49,159 bases of DNA, from contig JAFALA010000056.1 in assembly GCA_019234815.1 (NCBI GenBank), positions 1-49,159 on the forward strand, in the 5' to 3' direction. Every line of letters begins with the position of its first letter. Positions within the stretch are counted from its first letter, which is position 1. The notes under the pieces were generated by a model, which was not told where the DNA came from, made no database searches, and saw only the letters and a list, made by a program, of their open reading frames with translations. This DNA is from Burkholderiaceae bacterium. GTDB lineage: Bacteria > Pseudomonadota > Gammaproteobacteria > Burkholderiales > Burkholderiaceae_C. Shown here in pieces: positions 9,112 through 17,666 of this stretch. A program made the translations under genes and the position numbers.

Positions 9112-10299
9112 TCAGAGCAGGTCGAGGGTGTGGCCGGCGATCACGGCCTCTTCGTCGGTCGGCAGCACCAGCAGCTGCACCCGGCTGGCGGGCGTGCTGA
9201 TGCGCGGAGCATGGACCCGGTTAGCGGCCTCATCGAGCTCGGCGCCCAGCCAGCCGCAGCCCTGCGCAATGGCCGCGCGCACGGGCGCCGCATGCTCGCC
9301 GATGCCGGCCGAGAAGACCAGGGTATCGAGCCCGCCCAGGGCCGCGGCCAGGCTGCCTACGGCGGTGACGGCACGATAGACGAACAGTTCAATGGCCTGA
9401 GACGCATGAGGATCGGGGCTCTCCAGCAGCGCCTGCATGTCCGCGCTCAGGCCCGAGACGCCCAGCAGCCCAGATTGGCTGTAGAGCATGTCGCTGAGTT
9501 GCTGCGCGTTCAGACCCTGCTCCTGCAACAGGTACAGCAGCACGCCGGGGTCCAGGTTGCCGCAGCGGCTGCCCATCACCAGGCCGTCCAGCGCGGAGAA
9601 GCCCATGGTCGAGGCCATGCTCCTGCCGCCCAGCAAGGCGCACATGCTGGCGCCGCTGCCCAGGTGCGCCACCACCACCCGCCCTCCCGCGCGCTCGCCC
9701 AGCACCTTGGGCAATTGACTGGCGATGTACTCGTAGGACAGGCCATGGAAGCCATAGCGCCTGACGCCCTGCTCGGTCAGGTGGCGCGGCAGGGCCAACG
9801 CGCGCGCGATCTCCGGCTGGCTGCTGTGGAAAGCCGTGTCGAAACAGGCCACCTGCAGCAGGGCGGGCCGGTGCGAACGCAGGATCTCGATGGCCTTGAG
9901 ATTGCGCGGCTGGTGCAGCGGCGCCAGCGAATTCAAATGCGCCAGCTCGGCCAGCACCGCGCTGCTGACACGCACCGGCGCGTTGAACCGCTGCCCGCCA
10001 TGCACCACGCGGTGCCCAACCGCCAGCAGCTGTCCGCCGCACTCGGCCTCATGCGCCTCCAGCCAGGCAATCAGGCGCTCCAGGGCATGCTCGCATTCGA
10101 ACACCGGCGTCGCGGCCGGCTCGACCAGCTGCGCCAACACGCCCTGCTCGCGGCTGCGCACCAGCAGCTCCACGCCGTCGGCATGCTGGGCCACATGGCC
10201 TTGCAGGGTGGGCGTCAGTCGAGGTGTCGCCTCACGGACCACATAGCTCGCAAATTTGATGCTCGACGAGCCCGAGTTCAACACCAGAATGCAGGCCAT
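9112..10299 (-). CDS. ackA: Acetate kinase
   Basis: AckA interconverts acetyl phosphate plus ADP with acetate plus ATP. The 395-residue protein has the family motifs NSGSSSIKF at the N-terminus, GHRVVHGG, RYGFHGLSYEYI, AHLGSGASMCAL, TMGFSALDGLVMGSRCG and a C-terminal SAGIGEHAAPVR. Its ATG immediately follows the stop of the phosphate acetyltransferase gene (TGAATG), so the two are translationally coupled. With the upstream enzyme it forms the acetyl-CoA to acetate pathway; the same operon begins with PHA synthase. Confidence 0.96.
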   Translation of the reverse strand: MACILVLNSGSSSIKFASYVVREATPRLTPTLQGHVAQHADGVELLVRSREQGVLAQLVEPAATPVFECEHALERLIAWLEAHEAECGGQLLAVGHRVVHGGQRFNAPVRVSSAVLAELAHLNSLAPLHQPRNLKAIEILRSHRPALLQVACFDTAFHSSQPEIARALALPRHLTEQGVRRYGFHGLSYEYIASQLPKVLGERAGGRVVVAHLGSGASMCALLGGRSMASTMGFSALDGLVMGSRCGNLDPGVLLYLLQEQGLNAQQLSDMLYSQSGLLGVSGLSADMQALLESPDPHASQAIELFVYRAVTAVGSLAAALGGLDTLVFSAGIGEHAAPVRAAIAQGCGWLGAELDEAANRVHAPRISTPASRVQLLVLPTDEEAVIAGHTLDLL

Positions 10300-11730
10300 T
10301 CAAGCCTCCTGGACCGTTTGGTCCTGCGCCGCCTTGGCCTTCACGAGCAGCAAGGCGAGCGCGCACGACGCCACGCGCGCGGCCGCCCCGTCGGCGCGGC
10401 TGGTCAGGATCACCGGCACCTTGGCGCCCAGCACGATGCCGGCGGCCTGGGCATCGGCCAGGTACTGCAGCTGCTTGGAGATCATGTTGCCGGCTTCGAG
10501 ATCGGGCGCGATCAGGATGTCGGCCACGCCGGCCACCCGCGACACGATGCCTTTCTCATGCGCCGCCTGCGCGGAGATGGCGTTGTCGAACGCCAAGGGG
10601 CCGTCGACGATGCCGCCCTGGATCTGGCCGCGGTCGGCCATCTTGCACAGGGCCGCCGCGTCCAGGGTCGAGCGCATCTTGGCGTTGACCGTTTCGACCG
10701 CCGCCAGGATCGCCACCCGGGGCTCCTTCAGGCCCAGCGCATGCGCCAGGTCAATGGCGTTCTGCACGATGTCGCGCTTGGCCTCCAGATCCGGCTCCAC
10801 GTTGATGGCCGCGTCGCTGATCATCAGCGGCTTGGGGTAGCTCGGCACGTCGAGCACGAACACATGGCTGACGCGCCGCGCCGTGCGCAGACCCGACTCC
10901 GACCTGAGCACTTCCAGCATCAGCTCGTCGGTGTGCAGGCTTCCCTTCATCAAGGCCTGCACCTCGCCACGGCTGGCCATGGCCACGGCGCAGGCCGCCG
11001 CGGCGTGGCTGTGCGGCGCATCGACGAGCACATGGGCGCCCAGATCGAGTCCGAGGCTGCCGGCCAGCGCATGGAGCCTGGCCTGCGGCCCCACCAGCAC
11101 CGGCGTGATCAGGCCCATGACGGCGGCCTCTAGGGCACCGCGCAGGGCGTCCTCGCTGCACGGGTGCACGACTGCGACGCGCAAGGGCGGCAAGCCTTTG
11201 GTGAGATCCAGCAGCTGCTGATAACGCAGATTGCGATCAGACACCCGGACCTCCAGCGGCCCGACCCGCGGACGCTGCACTTTTTCGCTGGGCGCCATCA
11301 CGAAGGCGGTGCCCGAGATCACCTCCTCGCCGTGCTGGTCGGTGCAGACGCAGTCCAGGCTGACCCGGCGGCCCTGTTCCTGCTTCTCCAGCACCGTGAC
11401 CTTGACCGTCAGCGTGTCGCCGACATGCACGGGCCGCTCGAAACGCAGGCTCTGGCTCAGGTAGATGGTGCCCGGACCCGGGTATTGCGTGCCCAGCACC
11501 GTGGAGATCAGCGCGCCGCCCCACATGCCGTGCGCGATGATGCCGTGGAACTGCGTGCTGTTGGCGTATTCGGGGTCCACGTGGGCCGGGTTCACGTCGC
11601 CCGACATGGCTGCGAACAGCTGGATGTCCTCGCGGCGCAGGGTGCGCTGCAGCTGCGCGCAGTCGCCCACCTTGATTTCGTCGAAGGTGTGGTTCTCGAT
11701 CATCTCCTGCGAACGGGTCGCTTCCATCAT
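10300..11730 (-). CDS. MaoC-like hydratase / phosphate acetyltransferase fusion protein
   Basis: This 476-residue protein joins two domains. Residues about 15-150 are a MaoC/hotdog (R)-specific enoyl-CoA hydratase domain with the hydratase-2 motif SGDVNPAHVDPEY and the following FHGIIAHGMW. Residues about 170-470 are a phosphate acetyl/butyryltransferase domain (VVHPCSEDALRGALEA, LMKGSLHTDELMLEVLR, VGVADILIAPDLEAGNM-like segments). Two starts are possible. ATG at 11745 overlaps the phaC stop, while ATG at 11730 has GAGGA eight bases upstream and is preferred. In the PHA context it could supply (R)-3-hydroxyacyl-CoA and exchange acyl-CoA with acyl phosphate; that role is inference. Confidence 0.9.
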   Translation of the reverse strand: MMEATRSQEMIENHTFDEIKVGDCAQLQRTLRREDIQLFAAMSGDVNPAHVDPEYANSTQFHGIIAHGMWGGALISTVLGTQYPGPGTIYLSQSLRFERPVHVGDTLTVKVTVLEKQEQGRRVSLDCVCTDQHGEEVISGTAFVMAPSEKVQRPRVGPLEVRVSDRNLRYQQLLDLTKGLPPLRVAVVHPCSEDALRGALEAAVMGLITPVLVGPQARLHALAGSLGLDLGAHVLVDAPHSHAAAACAVAMASRGEVQALMKGSLHTDELMLEVLRSESGLRTARRVSHVFVLDVPSYPKPLMISDAAINVEPDLEAKRDIVQNAIDLAHALGLKEPRVAILAAVETVNAKMRSTLDAAALCKMADRGQIQGGIVDGPLAFDNAISAQAAHEKGIVSRVAGVADILIAPDLEAGNMISKQLQYLADAQAAGIVLGAKVPVILTSRADGAAARVASCALALLLVKAKAAQDQTVQEA

Positions 11731-11741
11731 GGTCGAAGTCC

Positions 11742-13631
11742 TCATTTCTGCATCACGTAATGCCCCGGCGCTTCGCAAAGCGGCGCTAGGCCCGCTTGCG
11801 GCGCGCCCATGCCGGGTGCCGTCACCGGCGGCCCCGAGCGCTCGCGCAGCCAGGCGGCCCAATGCGTCCACCACGAGCCTTCGAATTGCGGCGCGGCCTG
11901 CAGCCAGCTCTCCGCGTCGAGATAGGGGCGGCTGGATTTGTCCGCTCCGCGGGTCAGGCTTTGATAGCTGCGCCCCGGCACGCCGGGCGGGTTGACGATG
12001 CCGACGTTGTGCCCGCCCGAGGTCAGGGTGAAGCACAGCTCGGTATGGGTCAGCAGATGCAGCTTGTAGACCGAGCGCCAAGGCGCCACGTGGTCGCGCT
12101 GCGTGCCGACGCAATAGATCGGGCACTGGATGTCGGACAACGCAATCGCCTGCCCGCCCACCTTGTAGCGGCCGAACGCCAGGTCGTTGCCCAGGAACAG
12201 CTGGCGCAGGTACTCGGAGTGCATGCGGTAGGGCAGACGCGTGCCGTCGGCGTTCCAGGCCATCAGGTCGCTCAGGGGGCTGCGCTCGCCGAGCAGGTAG
12301 TCCTTCAGCACGCGCGACCAGACCAGGTCGTTCGAGTTGAGCAGTTGGAAGCTGCCCGACATCTGCTGGTTGTCGAGGTAGCCCTTGTCCCACATCACAT
12401 CTTCCAGCAGCGTGACCTGGCTTTCGTCGATGAACAGGTCCAGCTCGCCCGGCTCGGTGAAGTCGGTCTGTCCGGCAAACAGGGACAGGGTGGCCAGCCG
12501 CTTGCCGCCGTCGCGCGCCATCGCCGCAGCGGCGATCGCCAGCAGCGTGCCGCCCAGGCAATACCCGGCCGCATGGATGCGCTGGCCCGGCACGATGCGC
12601 TGGACGGCGTCGAGCGCGTCCATCACGCCCAGTTGCAGGTAGTCGTCCATGCCCAGGTTGCGGTCCCCGGCCTCGGGATTGCGCCACGAGATCGCGAACA
12701 CGGTGTAGCCCTGCTCGACCAGGTACATGATCAGCGAGTTGTGCGGCGACAAATCCAGGATGTAGTACTTCATGATCCACGAGGGCACGACCAGCACCGG
12801 CTCGGGATGGACCTTGGCCCTGGGTGTGGCCGGGGCGTACTGGATCAGCTCGATCAGATGGTTGCGGTAGATCACCTGGCCGGGCGTCACCGCGACGTTG
12901 ACGCCGGGTTGGAAGCTTTCCGCGCCCGCCGGCGGCTTCCTGGAGAGCTGGCGCTGCAGGTCGTCCAGCCAGTTGCCAAAACCCTGGGCCAGGTTGACGC
13001 CGCCGCTGGCAAGCGTGCGGTTCAGGATCTCCGGGTTGCTGAGCACGAAATTGGCCGGCGAGAACAGGTCCAGCATCTGCCGGACGCTGAAATTCACCAC
13101 CTCCTCATGGTGCCTGGACACCCCCCGGACGCCGCGCGTGGCGTGGTCCCACCACTGCTCGGTCACCAGGAAGGACTGGCTCATCACATTGAAGGGCCAG
13201 TGCTGCCAGGCCTCGGCGGCGAAGCGCTTGTCGTGCACCATGGGTTCGATGCAGGACTTGCCGCCCGGCGCGGCGCTTTCGGCCAGAAAGGCCAGCCACC
13301 TTTGCCAGGCGCCCAGCGCGTCCCGCGCCAGCGCCATCTGCTCGGCCGGATTGTGGGACAGGTGCACGGCCCAGTCCTCGAAGGCCATGCGCAGGGCCGG
13401 GATCGAAATGCCGCCGCTGAAGCGCGACAGCTGCGCATGCATCCACCGGTCCAGGTCGGGCCCGACCTTGGGCGGCTTGGCGGCGCGCTGCGGCAGCGAG
13501 GTCACCGGCGTCAAGTGCAGCGGCTCCAGGGGCGAACCCTTGGCCGCGACGGACCCGCCCGCCTTGCCGTTCACCGCGCGCCCGCCGCGCTGGGCGCCCG
13601 GAGAATTTGCTTGGGCATGATTCACTTGCAA
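11742..13631 (-). CDS. phaC: Poly(3-hydroxyalkanoate) synthase, class I-like
   Basis: PhaC polymerises (R)-3-hydroxyacyl-CoA into PHA granules. The 629-residue protein carries the lipase-like box GYCLGG with the catalytic Cys, followed by a C-terminal GGHNVGIVNPP that contains the catalytic His. The N-terminal domain about 70-240 is the PhaC N-domain. The first 60 residues are low-complexity. The frame opens with TTG at 13631 (AAAGG four bases upstream); GTG at 13625 is an alternative, and there is no ATG until residue 63. It heads the operon phaC / MaoC-Pta / ackA. An FNR/Anr-type promoter lies upstream. Confidence 0.93.
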   Translation of the reverse strand: MQVNHAQANSPGAQRGGRAVNGKAGGSVAAKGSPLEPLHLTPVTSLPQRAAKPPKVGPDLDRWMHAQLSRFSGGISIPALRMAFEDWAVHLSHNPAEQMALARDALGAWQRWLAFLAESAAPGGKSCIEPMVHDKRFAAEAWQHWPFNVMSQSFLVTEQWWDHATRGVRGVSRHHEEVVNFSVRQMLDLFSPANFVLSNPEILNRTLASGGVNLAQGFGNWLDDLQRQLSRKPPAGAESFQPGVNVAVTPGQVIYRNHLIELIQYAPATPRAKVHPEPVLVVPSWIMKYYILDLSPHNSLIMYLVEQGYTVFAISWRNPEAGDRNLGMDDYLQLGVMDALDAVQRIVPGQRIHAAGYCLGGTLLAIAAAAMARDGGKRLATLSLFAGQTDFTEPGELDLFIDESQVTLLEDVMWDKGYLDNQQMSGSFQLLNSNDLVWSRVLKDYLLGERSPLSDLMAWNADGTRLPYRMHSEYLRQLFLGNDLAFGRYKVGGQAIALSDIQCPIYCVGTQRDHVAPWRSVYKLHLLTHTELCFTLTSGGHNVGIVNPPGVPGRSYQSLTRGADKSSRPYLDAESWLQAAPQFEGSWWTHWAAWLRERSGPPVTAPGMGAPQAGLAPLCEAPGHYVMQK

Positions 13632-13717
13632 GCCGCCTTTCCATGTTGGACCGCATCGACCACGGCGTCATCGCGATCCAGACTGGACGGCAACGCGACG
13701 AACCATCGACAGGGAAC

Positions 13718-13765
13718 AGCATAGATGCTGCAGCGCAGCAGGCATATTGATTTTCATCAATATGC
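13718..13765 (-). promoter_or_regulatory. FNR/Anr-type box and -10 element upstream of phaC
   Basis: Bases 13742-13751 and 13756-13765 form a perfect 10-bp inverted repeat with a 4-base centre. Its core is TTGAT-N4-ATCAA, the exact FNR/Anr consensus. On the minus strand a TATGCT hexamer at 13718-13723 puts the predicted start near 13711 and the box centre at about -42.5, the class II activation position. No good -35 is present, as expected for an activator-dependent promoter. The phaC leader would be about 80 bases. This suggests oxygen-limitation control of the PHA/acetate operon. Confidence 0.75.
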
Positions 13766-13828
13766 AGGCGCATCAGTGAAGGCAGATCAGGGACTGCCGG
13801 GGCCCCTGCTTCAAGGCGAGGCCTGGCT

Positions 13829-14323
13829 TCAGGCCCCTTCGGCAGGCATCAGCACGACGCCGTCTTCATCCGCATACAGGAAGTCGCCCGGCCGCACCCA
13901 GACGCCGCCGATCTGCAGGACGACGTCGGCCACGCCCTGCCCCTTGCGGTCGGTGGGCAGCGGCACATGGCCCAGCGCCAGGATGCCGACGTCGGCCTCG
14001 CGCAGCTCGGCCAGGTCGCGCACGCAGCCATGGATCAGCAATCCGGCCCAGCCCTGGCGCGCCGCCGAAGCGGCCAGATTGCCGCCCAGCAGGGCGCGCT
14101 TCATCGATGCGCCGCCGTCGACCACCAGCACGCGGTCCAGGCCGGGACTCTCCACCGCGGCCTTGACCAGGCTGTTGTCCTCCAGGCAGCGCACCGTGGC
14201 GACCGTGCCCGCGAAGCGCGCGCGCCCGCCGTAGCTGCGGAACAAACCGCCGGGCATGACGCGGAAGGCGCCTGAGTCGTCACTCTTGTGGGCGTCGCAG
14301 AGGTCGCAGGTCGAAAAGCTCAT
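13829..14323 (-). CDS. RraA-family protein, probable 4-hydroxy-4-methyl-2-oxoglutarate/CHA-type aldolase
   Basis: This 164-residue RraA-fold protein begins MSFSTCDLCDAHKSDDSG and contains GGNLAASAARQGWAGLLIHG followed by CVRDLAEL. The spacing from the second Gly of GGN is G-X20-R-D-X2-E, the motif reported for RraA-like proteins with class II pyruvate-aldolase or oxaloacetate decarboxylase activity. That favours an enzyme over a pure RNase E inhibitor. It is the last gene of a four-gene minus-strand unit with an S4 protein, a ThDP enzyme and an MFS transporter. The substrate is unknown. Confidence 0.85.
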   Translation of the reverse strand: MSFSTCDLCDAHKSDDSGAFRVMPGGLFRSYGGRARFAGTVATVRCLEDNSLVKAAVESPGLDRVLVVDGGASMKRALLGGNLAASAARQGWAGLLIHGCVRDLAELREADVGILALGHVPLPTDRKGQGVADVVLQIGGVWVRPGDFLYADEDGVVLMPAEGA

Positions 14324-14343
14324 GGCGCACTTCCATAAAGATG

Positions 14344-14577
14344 TCAGAGATTGGGGTCGGCCAGCACCTCGACGCGCGCGCCGGCCAGCGTCACCACCTG
14401 CCCTGCGCGGATCTTGGCGGTCTTGCGCGTTTCAGTCTGTCCGTCGACCTGTACCTGGCCCTCGCTGACCAACATGCGGGCACGCCCGCCGCTCTCGGCC
14501 AGGCCGATGGCCTTGAGCAGGCTGTCCAGCGGAATGAACTCGCCGCGCAGCTCGAAGCTGATGTTTTCGGTAGCCAT
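14344..14577 (-). CDS. Small S4-domain RNA-binding protein (YbcJ-like)
   Basis: The 77-residue protein is essentially one S4 domain: FIPLDSLLKAIGLAESGGRARMLVSEGQVQVDGQ followed by a basic TRKTAKIRAGQVVTL stretch. Single-S4 proteins of this size bind structured RNA, often ribosomal; the target is unknown. It begins two bases after the stop of the ThDP enzyme and ends 20 bases before the RraA-like gene, so it is embedded in an operon of apparently unrelated functions. Confidence 0.88.
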   Translation of the reverse strand: MATENISFELRGEFIPLDSLLKAIGLAESGGRARMLVSEGQVQVDGQTETRKTAKIRAGQVVTLAGARVEVLADPNL

Positions 14578-14579
14578 GC

Positions 14580-16343
14580 TTAACGGGTCCCCAGGCGCTT
14601 GAAGGCCGCGTCGCGCATCGCCGTCAGCGTGCTGCGGCTGGTCGACACGTCGCTGGACAGGCGCAGATGGATCAATGCCGGCTTGCCGGCCGCCAGCGCC
14701 GCGCGCAGGGCCGGCGCGAAGTCCTCGGTGCGCTCGACCCGGCTGGGAGCCCAGCCATAGGCTTGCGCCAGCGCGGCGAAATCGGGGTTGAACAGGTCGC
14801 TGCCCGAGACCCGGCCCGGATACTCGCGCTCCTGGTGCATGCGGATGGTGCCGTAGGTGCCGTTGTCGACCACCACGCAGATCAGGCGCTTGGCGCCGTA
14901 GCCGGTGGCCGTGGCCAGCTCCTGGCCGTTCATCAGGAAGTCACCGTCGCCGGCGATGTTGACCACGCAGCGCTCGGGGTACAGCAGGCTCGCGGCCACT
15001 GCCGCCGGCAGGCCATAGCCCATCGCGCCACTGGTCGGCGCCAACTGCGTGCGGCCGAAATGCTGCAAGCCAGAATAGGCGTGGAAGCGATGCAGCCAGC
15101 CGCTGTAGTTGCCCGCGCCATTCGTGAACACTGTGCCTTCGGGGCACAGCTCGGCGAGCAGACGCACCACCTCGGCCATGTCCAGCGGGCTGACCGGCTG
15201 CGGCACGCGGTTGGCCTGGTAGTCGGCCTGCGCGCCAGCGGTCCAGTCGCCCCAGGCGACCTGCGCAGGCGCGCTCAAGCCGGCCAGGGCCTGCGCGGCG
15301 CAAGACATGCTGGCGTTGATCATCAGGTCGGCGGCGTAGACGCGACCGAGCTCCTCGGCGCCGGCATGGATGTGCACCAGCGTCTGCGCCGGACGCGGCG
15401 CCTTCAGCAAGGTGTAGCCGCCCGTGGTCATTTCGCCCAGGCGCGGCCCGACGGCGATCACCAGGTCGGCCGCCTCGACGCGCGCCGCCAGCTCGGGATT
15501 GATGCCGATGCCCACGTCGCCCGCGTACTGGGGATGGCGGTTGTCGAACAGGTCCTGGAAGCGGAACGCGCAGGCCACCGGCAGTTGCCAGGCTTCGGCA
15601 AAGCCTTGCAAGGCCGTGCAGCTCTCGGGCGTCCAGCCGCCGCCGCCGGCGATCACGATGGGGCGCTTCGCCGCGACGAGGCGCTCGCGCAGTTCCGCCA
15701 GCGCATGGGGCGCCGGCCAGGCCTGGGCCGGCTGGATGCGCGGCAGCACGGGTGCGGCGGTCATCTTGGTCAGCATGTCTTCCGGCAGCACCAGCACCAC
15801 GGGGCCGGGACGGCCCTGCATGGCGGTATGGAAGGCATGCGCCACGTACTCGGGCAAGCGGTCGGCGTCATGCACTTCGCCGACCCATTTGGCCATGCCC
15901 AGCGTGCCGGGTCCGAACATGTGGCGGTAGTCGACCTCCTGGAAAGCCTCGCGGTCGCGCTGGTCGCTGGCCACCTGGCCGATGAAGAGAATCATCGGCG
16001 TCGAATCCTGGAAGGCCGTGTGCAGGCCGATGCTGGCATTGGTGGCGCCAGGGCCGCGCGTCACGAAGCAGATGCCGGGCTGGCCGCTCAGCTTGCCCTG
16101 CGCCTCGGCCATGAAGGCGGCGCCGCCCTCCTGCCGGCAGGCGATGAAGCGGATCTGCTCGCGGAATTCATGGAAGCCGTCCAGCACCGCCAGATAGCTT
16201 TCGCCCGGCACGCCGAACACGGTTTGAACGCCCTGCGCCACCAGGGCCTCCACCAGTGCGTGGCCGGCCAGGCGGGTTCCAGAGGTTGCAGCTGGGGAAG
16301 TAAAGTCAGGCTTGTGGCCTTGCAAGGGGGTGGTTTGTCTCAT
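14580..16343 (-). CDS. Thiamine-diphosphate-dependent enzyme, acetolactate synthase-like
   Basis: The 587-residue protein has the three-domain ThDP layout. The N-terminal PYR domain contains VFGVPGESYLAVLDGF with the activating Glu. A central FAD/DHAP-type domain follows. The C-terminal PP domain has the ThDP/Mg motif GDGDFLMNGQELATATGYGAKRL with the NGTYG continuation. It belongs to the large-subunit acetolactate synthase/benzoylformate decarboxylase superfamily. No regulatory subunit gene is adjacent, so biosynthetic IlvB is unlikely. Its ATG overlaps the stop of the MFS transporter (ATGA), so the transporter may import its substrate. The reaction cannot be assigned from sequence alone. Confidence 0.85.
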   Translation of the reverse strand: MRQTTPLQGHKPDFTSPAATSGTRLAGHALVEALVAQGVQTVFGVPGESYLAVLDGFHEFREQIRFIACRQEGGAAFMAEAQGKLSGQPGICFVTRGPGATNASIGLHTAFQDSTPMILFIGQVASDQRDREAFQEVDYRHMFGPGTLGMAKWVGEVHDADRLPEYVAHAFHTAMQGRPGPVVLVLPEDMLTKMTAAPVLPRIQPAQAWPAPHALAELRERLVAAKRPIVIAGGGGWTPESCTALQGFAEAWQLPVACAFRFQDLFDNRHPQYAGDVGIGINPELAARVEAADLVIAVGPRLGEMTTGGYTLLKAPRPAQTLVHIHAGAEELGRVYAADLMINASMSCAAQALAGLSAPAQVAWGDWTAGAQADYQANRVPQPVSPLDMAEVVRLLAELCPEGTVFTNGAGNYSGWLHRFHAYSGLQHFGRTQLAPTSGAMGYGLPAAVAASLLYPERCVVNIAGDGDFLMNGQELATATGYGAKRLICVVVDNGTYGTIRMHQEREYPGRVSGSDLFNPDFAALAQAYGWAPSRVERTEDFAPALRAALAAGKPALIHLRLSSDVSTSRSTLTAMRDAAFKRLGTR

Positions 16344-17611
16344 GCCCGTACTGTAGCCGCAGCGCGCGCCGCCATGCCCCGGCCCACCCATTGCGCTGCC
16401 AGCACGCCGACCATCAAGGCCGTGGCGGCGCCGAAGAAGACGCCGCTGAAATGTCCATGGTCCACCAGGGCGCCGAACAGCGGCGCCGACACGGCGAAGC
16501 CCGCGTCCAGCCCGGAATACACGGTGCCATATACGCGGCCCGTGGCGCCGGGCGGCGCCGAGCGCTTGATCAGCATGTCGCGCGAGGGCCCGGCCAGGCC
16601 GGTGCCCAGGCCTGCCAGCGCCGCGCAGCCGGCAGCCGCCAGTGGCGGCAGCACGCCCAAGGCAGTAAGCAGCAGCAGCAAGGCCGAGCCCGTCATGGCC
16701 AGCACGATGTTGCGCTCCAGCCTTGCGGAGCGCGCCACCCAGAACCCGCCGATCAGCATCCCGAGCGCGCCGGCCAGCATGTAGCCGGTGACGACGAAGG
16801 CCGTGGCCTCGATCGGCAAGCCGTAGAGATGTGCAATGGACGGCGCGGCAAAGCTCTGGATGGCCGCCAGGGCCGTGGTCGTGAAAAAGAAGAACGAGAA
16901 GCACAGCCAGACCGAAGGCAGGCGCAGGAAGGCCATCGGGTGTTCATCCTTGGGCGCAGCGCCTGTCACCGGCCGGGGCGCGTGGCCCCAGCTGCCCCTG
17001 CTGTCGTCGATGGCCTCGCGCTGGCTGGCCAGCAGTGCCATCACGGCCAGCGCCACCAGGCCCGTGCCCAGGTAAGCCAGGCGCCAGTTGCCGGTCCACT
17101 GCGCAATGCTGATGGAGAACACCGGCGCGATGCCCCAGCCCAGGTTACCGGTGATGCCATGCACCGAGAACGCATGCCCGAGCCGCGGCACCGACACGCG
17201 CTTGTTGAGGATGGTGAAGTCCACCGGATGGAACGAGGCATTGCCCAGGCCCGCCAGCGCCGCCGCCAGCATCAGGCCGGCAAAACCATGCGCCGCCCCA
17301 GCCGCCGCCGAGGCCGCGACAAAACAGGACAGGGCCACGAACAGCACCGGCCGCGCGCCGGTCCGGTCGACCAGGAAGCCGGCCAGGGCCTGCCCGATGC
17401 CTGAGATCAGGTAGAAGGTGCTGACCAGCAGGCCCAGCTCCGAGTAGCTGAGCCCGAATTCGCGAATGAAGACAGGGAACAGCGGCGGCAGCAGCATGTG
17501 GAAGAAATGCGAGGTGCCATGCGCCAGGCCGATCAATCCGATGGTGCTGAAGTCCTGCCGCGCGCGGCCGGCTTCGGGAAGGGAGAAGCTTGCGGTGTTC
17601 ATGGCCGTCAT
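16340..17611 (-). CDS. MFS transporter
   Basis: A roughly 420-residue integral membrane protein with about 12 hydrophobic helices in two halves, as in the major facilitator superfamily. The first half contains GLAHGTSHFFHMLLPPLFPVF and the signature-like FLVDRTGARPVLFVAL after helix 2. A cytoplasmic loop near the middle is followed by six more helices. ATG at 17611 (MTAMNTASF) or 17602 are both plausible. It overlaps the downstream ThDP enzyme by four bases. The substrate is unknown. Confidence 0.88.
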   Translation of the reverse strand: MTAMNTASFSLPEAGRARQDFSTIGLIGLAHGTSHFFHMLLPPLFPVFIREFGLSYSELGLLVSTFYLISGIGQALAGFLVDRTGARPVLFVALSCFVAASAAAGAAHGFAGLMLAAALAGLGNASFHPVDFTILNKRVSVPRLGHAFSVHGITGNLGWGIAPVFSISIAQWTGNWRLAYLGTGLVALAVMALLASQREAIDDSRGSWGHAPRPVTGAAPKDEHPMAFLRLPSVWLCFSFFFFTTTALAAIQSFAAPSIAHLYGLPIEATAFVVTGYMLAGALGMLIGGFWVARSARLERNIVLAMTGSALLLLLTALGVLPPLAAAGCAALAGLGTGLAGPSRDMLIKRSAPPGATGRVYGTVYSGLDAGFAVSAPLFGALVDHGHFSGVFFGAATALMVGVLAAQWVGRGMAARAAATVRA

Positions 17612-17666
17612 CTTGGCAGAAGTCCGCGGCCAGCAAGGAAAAAAGGCCATCCTCTAAAATCGATCC

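Noticed and set aside
9130..11133. 667-residue plus-strand open frame opposite ackA and the phosphate acetyltransferase gene
   Set aside because: His/Arg/Gln/Ala-rich antisense shadow of GC-rich coding DNA, with no domain and no ribosome binding site.
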